Counted from the stretch's first letter, positions 7,312-15,844 are shown. The stretch is 64,000 bases of DNA from Chryseosolibacter sp036402115 (GCA_036402115.1 DASWTM010000026.1:1-64000), one strand, 5' to 3'. Numbers and translations: made by a program. Notes: generated from the sequence alone by a model not told the origin.

Positions 7312-7406
7312 CATTTCGAACGCCCTATTCTCCGATCTTACGATACTCCAGCTGATATCGCATACGAATCGTCAGTTGCTTTTTTGTTCCCGTATGTTTT
7401 TGTTCA

Positions 7407-8567
7407 TTGCCATCGCGAACGCGTACGGACTTGAACTTCTCCACAGCTACCCGGAAAAACAAAGTTGAACTCATACGAGGAGGGAAGGGGTATTTTGCCC
7501 GTCTCGTGGAGCTTATTAACGGAGCGGAACGATCCATCCACTTCCAGACTTACATCTATGACGAGGATGAAACGGGCACCGAAGTTACCGCTGCCCTGAT
7601 CGCGGCTGCCGAACGCGGAGTCAAAATTTTTCTATTGTTAGATCGATACGGCTCGCAAGGCATCTCAAAAGAATGGGTTAAAAAAGTCAATGCCGCTGGG
7701 ATTTTCTTCAGGTTCTTCAGACCACTATTTAAAAGTAAACGCTTTTACCTGGGGAGAAGATTGCATCACAAAGTCGTTGTAATCGATGGCTGTAGGTCTA
7801 CTGTTGCCGGATTGAATATCAGTAATCGATACAACGACACGGCTGAGGGTCCCGCATGGCTTGATTGGGCACTTTACATCGAAGGCGAGGCAAGCGAAAA
7901 ATTGGAAGACATCTGCAAGAGCCGCCTTAGGGTACGGTATGCGAAGCAGGTGCCGAAAAGGATTGCCTCAGATTTTAAAGGAGCAACACCAGTGCGCATC
8001 AGCGTGAACGACTGGGTGAGACGCAAAAGACAGATCTACCGCAGCTACCTCGAAATGTTCCGTGATTCAGAAAAGGACATCATTATCATGTCAGCCTATT
8101 TCCTTCCAGGGAGGCGGTTTCGAAAAGCAATTTCAGCTGCGATAAAACGCGGAGTTAAGATCAAGGTCGTGCTCACAGGAAATGCTGACGTCTTCCTAAT
8201 CAAATATGCCGAACGATATATTTACCGCTGGCTATTCAGGAATAACATCGAAGTGTACGAATACACAAAAAATGTTTTGCATGGCAAGATATCCGTAGCC
8301 GACAGAAAATTTGTGACAGTGGGTTCATTTAATCTGAATAACCTTAGTGCCTTCGCCAGTGTGGAACTTAATGCGGATGTACTCGATGAAAATTTTGCCA
8401 ATGGAGTACATGATCGTCTTCAGGAAATAATTGACACCGAGTGTGTACGAATCACCGAAAAAAAATTCAATCGGCAATTCAATCTGGTGGCTCGAACCGC
8501 ACACCATGCGGCCTACTACCTGTTTCGTTTTCTCTTTTTTATTTCCACAAAGCAAGGCGATGCCTAA
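7407..8567 (+). CDS. Phospholipase D-family protein, cardiolipin synthase-like
   Basis: A 386-residue protein with two HKD motifs, HHKVVVIDG (His121, Lys123, Asp128 or one position either side) and HGKISVADR (His292, Lys294, Asp299). These form the shared active site of PLD-type phosphatidyltransferases. The second is followed by VGSFNLN, and the order matches cardiolipin synthases of the ClsB type (about 400 residues). It lacks the N-terminal membrane helices of ClsA. The start is uncertain: no ATG lies in frame, and TTG at 7407 or 7428 are the candidates, with TTG 7407 the first after the upstream stop at 7353. Its stop overlaps that of the convergent gene by two bases. The likely role is cardiolipin synthesis or another phosphodiester transfer at the membrane. 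Confidence 0.82.
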   Translation: MPSRTRTDLNFSTATRKNKVELIRGGKGYFARLVELINGAERSIHFQTYIYDEDETGTEVTAALIAAAERGVKIFLLLDRYGSQGISKEWVKKVNAAGIFFRFFRPLFKSKRFYLGRRLHHKVVVIDGCRSTVAGLNISNRYNDTAEGPAWLDWALYIEGEASEKLEDICKSRLRVRYAKQVPKRIASDFKGATPVRISVNDWVRRKRQIYRSYLEMFRDSEKDIIIMSAYFLPGRRFRKAISAAIKRGVKIKVVLTGNADVFLIKYAERYIYRWLFRNNIEVYEYTKNVLHGKISVADRKFVTVGSFNLNNLSAFASVELNADVLDENFANGVHDRLQEIIDTECVRITEKKFNRQFNLVARTAHHAAYYLFRFLFFISTKQGDA

Positions 8568-9577
8568 TTCCCTTTGATGCGCTGAATCATGGAATTAAAG
8601 GTTTGGCGGTTCCAGTTGGAAAATCGCCCGCGCTGAATGACGAGCAAATTCGCCTTCGAATCGTTCAGGTAATAATGAAAGACAAAGGGTGCCTTCGGAT
8701 CGCTCCATCCCGCAATTTGGCCGAAGCGAAGGTCGTTGAAGATGACCAGGTCGCCTTCCCATTTTTCTAATGTATAAAATCCCTGTGAGAATTTAAGGAG
8801 TTGTTGCGCATCATGGCTTTGCTGAAAAGGTCCAAGCAATTCCTTCTGCCTGGGAAAATAGGTAAAGGTGATCGAATCAGCGTCATCCCACCGAGAGCGA
8901 TAGCCAATAGCGTAACCGTTGTCATGTTCCGCCACGCAATACCAGAGCCAGCTGTTGATGGGAGTGGGCGTGGTCAAAAGCCGGGTGTGCGGAATGCTTT
9001 GTGACTCAAGCGCAGCACGGACATCGCGCTCAACAATCAGTTTATTCGTCAGCGCGTGCACGAAATAGACCGAGCTTCCAATTAATCCGAACGCGATCCA
9101 AAATCTCCGCTTTCGATTCTTTGAATCCATGTAAATCAGAACAAGCGTTGAGATTCCAACCCAGATCGAATAGAACGGATCGGCTACAAACAAGATATGG
9201 AACGAAAACCGCTTATCGCTGAACGGCTCAAGCCAACCAACACCATATGCGTTGCAGGCATCGAGCAGAAGATGGAGCAGAATTTCTGTTCCGAAAAATA
9301 TCAGCCAGGTTCGAAGCGGAATTTGAAGTGGCTTATGCGTTTGTCGTCCCGCATACGCAAGTACAACGGTGACCGCAATTCCAAACAGAAACGAGTGTGT
9401 AATGCCGCGATGGGCGAGGAGGTTATCGGCAGGTGAAAGAAAAAATGAGGCAACGAAGTCAATGTCTGGAATGCTTTGCGCCAGTGCACCAAAATACATC
9501 GCCCGTTTGCCAAGCGACTTTCCCGCAATGGCTTCACCAACTACAGCTCCCAGGGCGATGTGTGTTATTGAATCCAT
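8564..9577 (-). CDS. YdjM-like membrane-bound metal-dependent hydrolase (DUF457 type)
   Basis: A 337-residue protein whose first 150 residues match the YdjM/DUF457 family. The features are MDSITHIALGAVVGEA with the metal-binding His near the N terminus, IPDIDFVAS, HRGITHSFLFG and LLHLLLDACNAYG. These conserved Asp/His residues sit between membrane helices. Further helices lie at about 85-105, 130-148 and 158-178. A soluble C-terminal half of about 150 residues carries no motif I recognise. Family members are usually annotated as inner-membrane metal-dependent hydrolases, with no firm substrate. It converges on the PLD gene and is followed upstream by the repeat-rich gap at 9578-9855. Confidence 0.82.
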   Translation of the reverse strand: MDSITHIALGAVVGEAIAGKSLGKRAMYFGALAQSIPDIDFVASFFLSPADNLLAHRGITHSFLFGIAVTVVLAYAGRQTHKPLQIPLRTWLIFFGTEILLHLLLDACNAYGVGWLEPFSDKRFSFHILFVADPFYSIWVGISTLVLIYMDSKNRKRRFWIAFGLIGSSVYFVHALTNKLIVERDVRAALESQSIPHTRLLTTPTPINSWLWYCVAEHDNGYAIGYRSRWDDADSITFTYFPRQKELLGPFQQSHDAQQLLKFSQGFYTLEKWEGDLVIFNDLRFGQIAGWSDPKAPFVFHYYLNDSKANLLVIQRGRFSNWNRQTFNSMIQRIKGN

Positions 9578-9855
9578 GGTCAGTAGGCAGTAGGCAAAAT
9601 CCAGTAGGCAAAAGTGCTATCAAGTGATGTTGTTTTCATACAGTAGTATTCATTTGTTAATGGAATTTGACTGGCAAATCCTGGTCAGTAGGCAGTAGGC
9701 AAAATGCGATAGGCAACTTGTAGCAGTAGGCAAGAGAGCTTTCAAGTGGTGCTGTATTCATACAATCGCTATTCAGTTGTTCAATTCTTTGCTTGGCAAC
9801 TCGCAAAATGCGTCCACGCCTACATTGCCTACTGCCCATTGCCTAGTGCCTACTT
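9577..9855. repeat. Degenerate tandem and inverted GTAGGCA word repeats
   Basis: The 373-base gap 9578-9950 holds no gene. Two imperfect direct copies of about 105 bases (9577-9681 and 9682-9800) start with the same 24 bases, built from CAGTAGGCAGTAGGCA. They then share diverged blocks such as TCAAGTGxTGxTGT, TTCATACA and GGCAA. At 9817-9854 the same words appear inverted (GCCTACATTGCCTACTGCCC). No spacer regularity of a CRISPR array and no open frame is present. The remaining 95 bases before the TonB gene show nothing recognisable. Confidence 0.75.
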
Positions 9856-9950
9856 TTTCGAACTCGTGCCTTAAGTTAAAAAATCCTGCCCGACTGTATG
9901 GAATCCCCTGACGGCAGCATCTTACTAGTACATAACCTAAATCCATCTTT

Positions 9951-10730
9951 ATGAAAACGAAAACAATGGTATTGCGCCACTGGGAGGATGTGGTATTCGA
10001 AAACCGGAACAAAGAGTATGGGGCCTATTCGCTAAGGCGAGCGTACTCGAAGCGAGTGATAGCGGGTTGGGGAATCACAATTGCACTAGTTGCCGCCCTT
10101 TTTTATGTGCCGGATCTCTTGTTTTCAAACGTGGGAGAAATAATTAAACCACTTCCACTACACACAACTACCGTATGCGTTTTGCCACCACCGGTGATGC
10201 AGGAAAAACCGAAAATCATACAGCAAGTTCGGCAAACTTCGAGTTCAACTTCTTCGCAGATTGTTATCACAAAAGATCCTGTTGTCAATACGATTGAAAC
10301 AACGGAGGTGAATACACCAGCGACTGGTGAGACTGGCGAAGGTGGTGCAATTGATGGCTTTGTGGATGGTACAAGCCTTGAACAAGTTGTCGAACCGGTT
10401 GTACCAGCGCCTCCCGTAGTCCGTGACATTGCAGAAGTAATGCCGCGCTACGATGGCGGAACCGAAGCGATGATGAAGTTCATCAGGAAAAAGATCCGGG
10501 TTCCAGCGAGTTTCCGCTACATAACCGAGGGTGGCACAGTTTACGTGCGATTTGTTGTACGCCCTGATGGAAAAGTAAGTGACGTGGAAGTGATTCGCGG
10601 TTTGTCCAACGATTGCGACAAAGAAGCAATGCGCGTGATCAGCATGATGCCGGGGTGGATTGCTGGGATGCAGAACGGAACTTCAGTGCCTGTGAGGATG
10701 GTGCTGCCGATAAAGTTTGCTCACGAATAG
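9951..10730 (+). CDS. Energy transducer TonB-family protein
   Basis: A 259-residue protein. A cytoplasmic N terminus has the Bacteroidota TonB signature FENRNKEYGAYSLRRAYSKR (about 16-35). It is followed by one membrane helix (about 38-55), a Pro/Val/Thr-rich periplasmic linker and a C-terminal TonB domain (about 165-257, with GGTVYVRFVVRPDGKVSDVE). TonB carries proton-motive energy from ExbB/ExbD to outer-membrane receptors. No exbB or exbD and no receptor gene is adjacent, so its receptor is unknown. The ATG at 9951 follows a repeat-rich gap, and the gene is followed by an inverted repeat. Confidence 0.9.
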   Translation: MKTKTMVLRHWEDVVFENRNKEYGAYSLRRAYSKRVIAGWGITIALVAALFYVPDLLFSNVGEIIKPLPLHTTTVCVLPPPVMQEKPKIIQQVRQTSSSTSSQIVITKDPVVNTIETTEVNTPATGETGEGGAIDGFVDGTSLEQVVEPVVPAPPVVRDIAEVMPRYDGGTEAMMKFIRKKIRVPASFRYITEGGTVYVRFVVRPDGKVSDVEVIRGLSNDCDKEAMRVISMMPGWIAGMQNGTSVPVRMVLPIKFAHE

Positions 10731-10747
10731 GGATTGCAACGAGGAGT

Positions 10748-10814
10748 CGTGGAGTTGCGGAGTTAGCAGAGAAAAATGGGTTTCTTTGTCTACGTCAGCA
10801 ACTCCGCGGCCACG
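10748..10814. repeat. Imperfect inverted repeat after the TonB gene
   Basis: CGTGG at 10748-10752 and GCGGAGTT at 10757-10764 can pair with CCACG at 10810-10814 and AACTCCGC at 10800-10807. This makes a large hairpin between the converging tonB-like gene and the membrane protein gene. It has no T-run, so it is more likely one of the intergenic word repeats than a classical terminator. Confidence 0.5.
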
Positions 10815-10839
10815 CGTTAAAGCATTCTAATCGAAGGTG

Positions 10840-11187
10840 CTAATAATAATTTCTGCGCTTACTCCCCTGGAGGGCCGAGCCTGTCATGGCGGCAAAGCCT
10901 CCGACAAGTCCGCCCAGGATGGCCATCACAAGGAACAACAACGGCTTGTTCAGCATGAAGATTGATGCAACGCGATCGGCTAGTGTCGTTGCAGCGCTGC
11001 TCTCGATCAACAATGCTTTGATGGTCCACAATAATGCGATAGCAAGAAACCCAGCCAGAAAATTTCCTTTGGAATTGAAGAGTGCTCCACCGGCAAATGC
11101 GGCTACAGCAATGAACCACCACGGAAGAAAGAGTTCGAGTACAAATGCCAGAAGAAATATAAAGATCAGTTGAAGCGCTAGTTTCAT
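10840..11187 (-). CDS. Small integral membrane protein, unknown function
   Basis: A 115-residue hydrophobic protein with three to four predicted membrane helices (about 3-20, 23-38, 42-62 and 80-103), a Gly-rich last helix and a basic tail GSKRRNYY. Its ATG overlaps the stop of the upstream penicillin-acylase gene as ATGA, so the two are coupled. I recognise no family. It could be a membrane partner of that enzyme, or simply a passenger in the transcript. Confidence 0.7.
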   Translation of the reverse strand: MKLALQLIFIFLLAFVLELFLPWWFIAVAAFAGGALFNSKGNFLAGFLAIALLWTIKALLIESSAATTLADRVASIFMLNKPLLFLVMAILGGLVGGFAAMTGSALQGSKRRNYY

Positions 11188-13628
11188 TTTGTCGTGGGAT
11201 TAAGGGTTGTTGTTGTCATGATACGAGGACTAGTGGTTTCTGAATTTTTCAGGAACAGCATCTCGAAGTATTGGCCTTTTGTCCAGCGGTCAATCATGTC
11301 ATCGTAGTGTTTGCTGCCTGGATTTCCGGATTGTCCTCCGGGATACGTTGCCCAGGTTTTGACGCCTGATTTTTCAAGACTCACAACCATCCGCCAAGAC
11401 GGCCCGTGAGTAGTGGAGTGAGCGTTGACGATATCATGATTGCCACCGGTTGTGACGGGAACTGACAGTGCTTTCATGTTCGGAATAAGATGCCCGATGT
11501 ACGAGCCCTTGTACGTTGCCCAATCTACTTTATCATTGTGCTTGGCTTTGAATTCACTCATGTGATTGGCTGCCCGCGAAAACGATTCTCGCAAAACTTC
11601 GCGTGCTGTCTCTTTTTCACTGGTCTCCTGGATATCAAAAAAGTTGAGCGTTGGTTGCTCCTTCAGCAATCGGATCGTCTGAAACGTTGTCGGGCGTTGC
11701 AGTTCAACTCCCTCCTTCGACATCTCATCCCAAAGCATTGGCATTAAGATATCCCACCACGCCTCGTAGTAACTTGCACCGGCAGATTCTGCATGGTTGA
11801 AGTAGTCCCAGTTTTTTAAGGTGAGATAGGCTGTCAGTTCTTCACCTTTTAGATTGGCTGAATCCAATTGACTTAAAAAATAGGGAAGGCTCTCGGCAGC
11901 TTTGAGATTGTAGTTGTCGAGCTGCAATCTCATCAGGTCTTGAGGTTTAATGCTATTGGTCCGCGCCAGCACGTCATTGATCCTTCTATTGCGATAAGCT
12001 TCATAGCTTGTCGCAGTCACAAAGTACGGATAGGTGTTGTCCACGGGATATTGATTGGCAGAGCTCACGAAACCCCGCGCGGGATTTTTGTAAGCTACAT
12101 TTTGGTCATTTGGTATGAATGCTTGCCACCCATTGCTGCTCTTACTGCCGTCAAGAACAAATTTTCCTTCTTCTTTTCTGCGCACTGGAAATTTTCCCTG
12201 GATGCGCATTGCAATATCACCGGACACGGAAGCAAATACAAAATTCTGAGCCGGGGATCCGAAATGGTTCAACGCATCCATGTAGTCGGCATGGTTCTTC
12301 GCACGATTGAGTTTATACAGCGCCAGAACCTCCTCGGTTTGCTCATGGGCAATCCAACGGAAGGCATACCCGCTGAGATTATTTTCAGCACGGAACGTTT
12401 CGTCATAGGTCACAGGCCCCCAGTACGTATAGCAGACGGTATCGTAAAACGTGGGCTGTCCTTTTACCGTAATGGCCTCAACAACTTTTTCGGTCGGAAT
12501 CCATTTTTCGTCAAGTAAATACTTGTCTTTGCGCTGATCTTCAAACTGAATTTTATACCAGTCTACGAGGTCACGTTGTGCATTTGTCATCGACCACGCA
12601 ATCGAATCGTTGAAACCAATTATAATCCCGGGAGCACCGGGTAGTGAAACTCCCATTGCATTTACACCTGGAGCGTTTAATTGGATCGCATACCAGATTG
12701 AAGGAAGACTCAACGTCAGGTGAGGATCACCACTGAGCATTGGTGAACCTGTTGACGTTTTGCTGCCTGCCACCGCCCAGTTGTTACTTCCAGTGGTGGG
12801 ATCAGGTCCTGGCAGTTTTTTTATTTTGATCAACTCCGTTGGCATGGCGAGCGCAACGGTGTCGATATTGATCGGTTTGAATTTCCATCCTCCTGGATTA
12901 TCAACAATGGGATCGCCCGGATTTTCATTGTCTGGATAGAGCAAATCGACCACCTCTTTTCCAAATAATTTCAGCGCGTTGGTCATCTCCATGTCCTTAT
13001 CACCGATGTTGAGCGTTTTCGATAAGTTTTTAGACTGCAGCGCGCATTTGAATGGTGTCCAGGCTTCCGGCTCGTAGTCAAGCAGCTTGTATTCGAAGGG
13101 CAGGTCCTCATAGCCGAGGCTCTCAATATAGCGATTGATGCCCTCCGTATACTTCTTTACGCAGTGGTTGATCACGGAATCAGACTCCATAAACTTGAGT
13201 GCCCGTTTGGCTCCGTACGACATTCCAAGTCTGCGTTGTGAGCGATCGAAGTTCAGCACCGCATCACTTGCAATAATTTCCGAAACCCGTCCCGCTGCCG
13301 CGTGGGTTTGGAACTCCATCTGCCAAAGTCTGTGATACGCGGTTATGTATCCTTGCGCCAGGTATAGATCGTCATCGTTCTGCGCAAAGATGTGTGGGAT
13401 CATCAGGCTGTCGAAATGAACGGTGACAGGCGCTTTCAGGCCAGCGATGTCAAGCGCGCCTTCGAACGTCTGACCTTCGCTCTCGATATTTTGCCAGAAG
13501 CCGTGAAAAGGGTCCAGAAATTTCCCAAGCGGAGGGATGGGAATGTTTTTGATCGTCCAGCCGTTGTTGAGTAGCAGGATCAGCGCTACCGTGACCAACA
13601 GGGAAACTGAAAACTTTACAACTTTCAT
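11184..13628 (-). CDS. Penicillin-acylase-type N-terminal-nucleophile hydrolase
   Basis: An 814-residue protein with an N-terminal signal or membrane segment (about 5-22). The alpha-chain region contains the family motif AQGYITAYHRLWQMEF (91-106). A spacer leads to the self-processing site TGSNNWAVAGSKT: cleavage before Ser281 would free the catalytic Ser as the N terminus of the beta chain. SGDPHL follows, as in penicillin G acylases, cephalosporin acylases and acyl-homoserine-lactone acylases. The total length is typical. It should cleave an amide bond in the periplasm. The substrate is unclear, and quorum-signal or peptide amides are as likely as beta-lactams. It is coupled to the small membrane protein downstream. 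Confidence 0.9.
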   Translation of the reverse strand: MKVVKFSVSLLVTVALILLLNNGWTIKNIPIPPLGKFLDPFHGFWQNIESEGQTFEGALDIAGLKAPVTVHFDSLMIPHIFAQNDDDLYLAQGYITAYHRLWQMEFQTHAAAGRVSEIIASDAVLNFDRSQRRLGMSYGAKRALKFMESDSVINHCVKKYTEGINRYIESLGYEDLPFEYKLLDYEPEAWTPFKCALQSKNLSKTLNIGDKDMEMTNALKLFGKEVVDLLYPDNENPGDPIVDNPGGWKFKPINIDTVALAMPTELIKIKKLPGPDPTTGSNNWAVAGSKTSTGSPMLSGDPHLTLSLPSIWYAIQLNAPGVNAMGVSLPGAPGIIIGFNDSIAWSMTNAQRDLVDWYKIQFEDQRKDKYLLDEKWIPTEKVVEAITVKGQPTFYDTVCYTYWGPVTYDETFRAENNLSGYAFRWIAHEQTEEVLALYKLNRAKNHADYMDALNHFGSPAQNFVFASVSGDIAMRIQGKFPVRRKEEGKFVLDGSKSSNGWQAFIPNDQNVAYKNPARGFVSSANQYPVDNTYPYFVTATSYEAYRNRRINDVLARTNSIKPQDLMRLQLDNYNLKAAESLPYFLSQLDSANLKGEELTAYLTLKNWDYFNHAESAGASYYEAWWDILMPMLWDEMSKEGVELQRPTTFQTIRLLKEQPTLNFFDIQETSEKETAREVLRESFSRAANHMSEFKAKHNDKVDWATYKGSYIGHLIPNMKALSVPVTTGGNHDIVNAHSTTHGPSWRMVVSLEKSGVKTWATYPGGQSGNPGSKHYDDMIDRWTKGQYFEMLFLKNSETTSPRIMTTTTLNPTTK

Positions 13629-13726
13629 TACAGGCTCGGGGTTTAGGTTTAATAAAGTAAAAAGCTTTTCCTAATTTTCGCCAGAATTGACGATATTTTT
13701 TAGGTAATCATCTTTAAGTCATCATT

Positions 13727-14260
13727 TTGCCAAGGTATAGTAAAGAACAGATCAAGAAAGCCTCGGTCGTTAAAGCGATCTTTTTCGATGTTGACGGGGT
13801 ATTAACAGACGGCCGTATCATTTACGATGACACGGGTCGTGAGATCAAGAGCTTCAACGTGAAGGATGGCCTTATTATCAGCTACCTGAAAAAAGCAGGG
13901 ATTATCACTGGAGCGATTTCTGGAAGGGAGTCTGCCGCAGTAACACGCAGGTGCGCGGAACTTAAAGTTGATTTCTGTCATCAAGGCATTGTTGACAAAG
14001 CCATGGTGTTCGATAAACTCGTCAAACATTATAAACTCAAGTCGAAAGAAGTAGTATTCATTGGCGATGACATCAACGATCTTCCTGTGTTTCGTCAAGT
14101 TGGCTTCAGTGTATGCCCTGCCGATACGTACGATTACCTGAAAGAACAAGTGGATCTCGTCACGTACGCGAAAGGCGGTATGGGCGTGTTGCGCGAAGTA
14201 GGCGATCTCGTGCTTACTGCAAAAGGTCTGTTCGAAGATATTATCAAAGCACCAAAATAG
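13727..14260 (+). CDS. kdsC: 3-deoxy-D-manno-octulosonate 8-phosphate phosphatase KdsC
   Basis: A 177-residue C0-type HAD phosphatase, the normal KdsC size. Motif I is FFDVDGVLTDGRI with the nucleophile Asp and acid Asp. ISGRESAAV carries motif II, a conserved Lys lies around residue 91-96, and motif IV is FIGDDINDLPV. It removes phosphate from Kdo-8-P in lipopolysaccharide core synthesis. The next gene, kdsA, starts 2 bases after its stop and catalyses the step before, which supports the name. There is no in-frame ATG. TTG at 13727 is the first credible start after the stop at 13715. Confidence 0.93.
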   Translation: MPRYSKEQIKKASVVKAIFFDVDGVLTDGRIIYDDTGREIKSFNVKDGLIISYLKKAGIITGAISGRESAAVTRRCAELKVDFCHQGIVDKAMVFDKLVKHYKLKSKEVVFIGDDINDLPVFRQVGFSVCPADTYDYLKEQVDLVTYAKGGMGVLREVGDLVLTAKGLFEDIIKAPK

Positions 14261-14262
14261 TA

Positions 14263-15093
14263 ATGGAAAAATATACCAAAGAAGTGAGTATCGGTTCCTC
14301 TATTAAAACCGGTAAGAACAAAATGATTTTGTTTGCAGGTCCGTGCGCAGCAGAGAGCTACGATATTTGCATCGAGACAGGAGCAAAAGTCAAAGACATC
14401 TGTAAGAAGTTAGAGATCGATTATATTTTTAAATCGTCCTTCGATAAAGCAAATCGCACGTCAGGTGGATCGTACCGCGGTCCGTCACGGGAAGATGGAT
14501 TGAAGATATTAGAGCGGGTGAAAAAAGAACTTAGCGTTCCGGTAGTAACCGATGTGCATGAGTCTTATCAATGTGAAGAAGTTGCTACGGTTGTCGATGT
14601 GCTTCAGATCCCGGCATTCCTTTGTCGTCAGACAGATCTTTTGAAAGCTGCCGCGCGTACCGGTAAGGTTGTGAAGATCAAGAAAGGTCAGTTCATGGCG
14701 CCAGAAGATATGAAGTATGCTGTTGATAAAGTCAGGGGAGAAGGCAACGACAACGTGTTTCTCACCGAGCGCGGAGCCAGCTTCGGATATCATACACTGG
14801 TTGTGGATATGCGTTCACTGCCCATTATGCGTCAATTCGCTCCTGTAATCTTTGATGTCACGCACTCTGTACAACAACCAGGTGGCAAAGGTGGCTCCTC
14901 CGGAGGCCAGCGTGAATTCGCACCGTTCCTCGCGCGTGCGGCTGGTGCCGCAGGCGTTGACGGATTCTTCATCGAAACGCATCCGAATCCCGACAAAGCC
15001 CTCAGCGATGGCCCGAACATGATTCCACTTCATCAGATGGAGGAGTTTCTTGCGATGGCGAAGAAGGCGTGGGAGTTGGGGAATGCGGGGTAG
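14263..15093 (+). CDS. kdsA: 2-dehydro-3-deoxyphosphooctonate aldolase KdsA (Kdo-8-P synthase)
   Basis: A 276-residue cytoplasmic TIM-barrel enzyme joining phosphoenolpyruvate and arabinose 5-phosphate to Kdo-8-P. Diagnostic stretches are FAGPCAAES, IFKSSFDKANRTS, GLKILERVK, VVTDVHE, LCRQTDLL, VKIKKGQFMAPEDM, FDVTHSVQQPGG and ETHPNPDKALSDGPNM. A longer open frame begins at 14113, but it overlaps kdsC. The ATG at 14263, directly after the kdsC stop, gives the family N terminus. With kdsC it forms a two-gene Kdo operon. GC-rich word repeats follow directly after the stop. Confidence 0.95.
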   Translation: MEKYTKEVSIGSSIKTGKNKMILFAGPCAAESYDICIETGAKVKDICKKLEIDYIFKSSFDKANRTSGGSYRGPSREDGLKILERVKKELSVPVVTDVHESYQCEEVATVVDVLQIPAFLCRQTDLLKAAARTGKVVKIKKGQFMAPEDMKYAVDKVRGEGNDNVFLTERGASFGYHTLVVDMRSLPIMRQFAPVIFDVTHSVQQPGGKGGSSGGQREFAPFLARAAGAAGVDGFFIETHPNPDKALSDGPNMIPLHQMEEFLAMAKKAWELGNAG

Positions 15094-15170
15094 CCGGGGA
15101 GGCCGGGGTGCCAGCAGGCCGGGAGCAAGTTGCAGGTTTCAGGCAGCCAGAGTGCCAGGAAGCCAGGTTG
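15094..15170. repeat. GC-rich GCCGGG/GCCAGG word repeat, left of the four-helix-bundle gene
   Basis: A non-coding run of words such as GCCGGGGAGGCCGGGGTGCC and CAGGAAGCCAGG directly follows the kdsA stop. The same words appear in the opposite orientation at 15691-15772, on the other side of the four-helix-bundle gene. Similar runs lie at 18236-18280, 19195-19240 and 20521-20578. The rest of the gap (15171-15294) shows nothing I can name. Confidence 0.65.
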
Positions 15171-15294
15171 AGAGGGGGTTTGCACTTACTTGTTGGGGTT
15201 GTCACAGGTTGGTGGGAGGAGGCTGAAGTTAAAACTGATGACCACCAGGCGGTGAAGGTGATGATCATCAATGTATTCGAGGTTTGAACCAAAG

Positions 15295-15319
15295 ATGCTA
15301 CAAGAGCAGACTGTAGCAT
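15295..15319 (+). promoter_or_regulatory. 8-bp inverted repeat abutting a start codon
   Basis: ATGCTACA (15295-15302) and TGTAGCAT (15312-15319) are perfect inverted arms around a 9-base spacer. The right arm ends exactly one base before the ATG of the four-helix-bundle gene. It could be an operator, or an mRNA hairpin that hides the ribosome-binding region. Confidence 0.5.
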
Positions 15320-15685
15320 ATGAAAACATATAGGAATCTTAAGATTTTCAAAGAGGCGAAACGCTTAGCCATAATTGTTCATCGCATGTCGCTGACTCTT
15401 CCAAAGTTTGAAATGTATGAGGAGGGAGGACAGGTTCGCAGATCGTCAAAGAGTGTGGCTTCAATGATCGTTGAAGGATACGGCAGACAACATTATAAAG
15501 CGGATTTCATAAAGTATCTTGTCTATGCGGTAACTGAATGTGACGAAACAATCGTTCACCTGGACTTCCTGTTTGAAACCAATTCCTGGCAAGACGAGAA
15601 TGCGTACCTCTCACTGCGAAACGAATACGACATCCTAAGCAAACGCATCAACACCTACACGCAATGGGTTGAAGACAATCTTTAG
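15320..15685 (+). CDS. Four-helix-bundle protein (23S rRNA intervening-sequence type)
   Basis: A 121-residue protein of the S23/four-helix-bundle family. MKTYRNLKIFKEAKRLAIIV is the opening helix. RRSSKSVASMIVEGYGRQ is the conserved second-helix signature (normally RxAxSIxxNIAEG). The tail DILSKRINTYTQWV is typical. Relatives were first described inside intervening sequences of 23S rRNA genes and are scattered through Bacteroidota genomes beside repeats; their role is unknown. Here the gene is flanked by oppositely oriented GC-rich repeats and preceded by an 8-bp inverted repeat at its ATG. It interrupts an otherwise metabolic region between kdsA and the sulfate genes, so it may be a small mobile cassette. 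Confidence 0.88.
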   Translation: MKTYRNLKIFKEAKRLAIIVHRMSLTLPKFEMYEEGGQVRRSSKSVASMIVEGYGRQHYKADFIKYLVYAVTECDETIVHLDFLFETNSWQDENAYLSLRNEYDILSKRINTYTQWVEDNL

Positions 15686-15690
15686 CTTGC

Positions 15691-15772
15691 ACCTCGACCC
15701 ACGCCTCCCGCCCCGCGGCTCTGCTGGCCCCGGCATTTCCCGGCATCCCGGCTCCCCGGCACCCGGCACCCG
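15691..15772. repeat. GC-rich word repeat, right of the four-helix-bundle gene (inverted)
   Basis: Runs such as CCCGGCATCCCGGCTCCCCG and CCCGGCACCCGG are the reverse complement of the words at 15094-15170. Together the two flank the 121-codon gene as an imperfect inverted pair. The remaining bases up to 15812 carry no gene. Confidence 0.65.
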
Positions 15773-15812
15773 AATCCACTTCAATCGTTAGCATCGCCTT
15801 TAAATCCCAATA

Positions 15813-15844
15813 TTTCTCAGATTCCGCCAATTATTCTACCTTTG
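15813..15844 (+). promoter_or_regulatory. Candidate promoter of the sulfate uptake/PAPS operon
   Basis: TTTC (15813-15816), a near match to the -33 TTTG, is followed after 20 bases by an exact -7 box TACCTTTG (15837-15844). The start codon of the SLC13 permease is at 15867, giving a leader of about 15 bases. The genes that follow are closely spaced on the same strand. Confidence 0.5.

Noticed and set aside
9577..9854. Possible CRISPR array
   Set aside because: Repeats are imperfect, unevenly spaced, partly inverted and partly nested, and no cas gene is near.
14113..14262. 50-codon upstream extension of kdsA
   Set aside because: It overlaps kdsC and adds residues not found in the family; the ATG at 14263 follows the kdsC stop directly.
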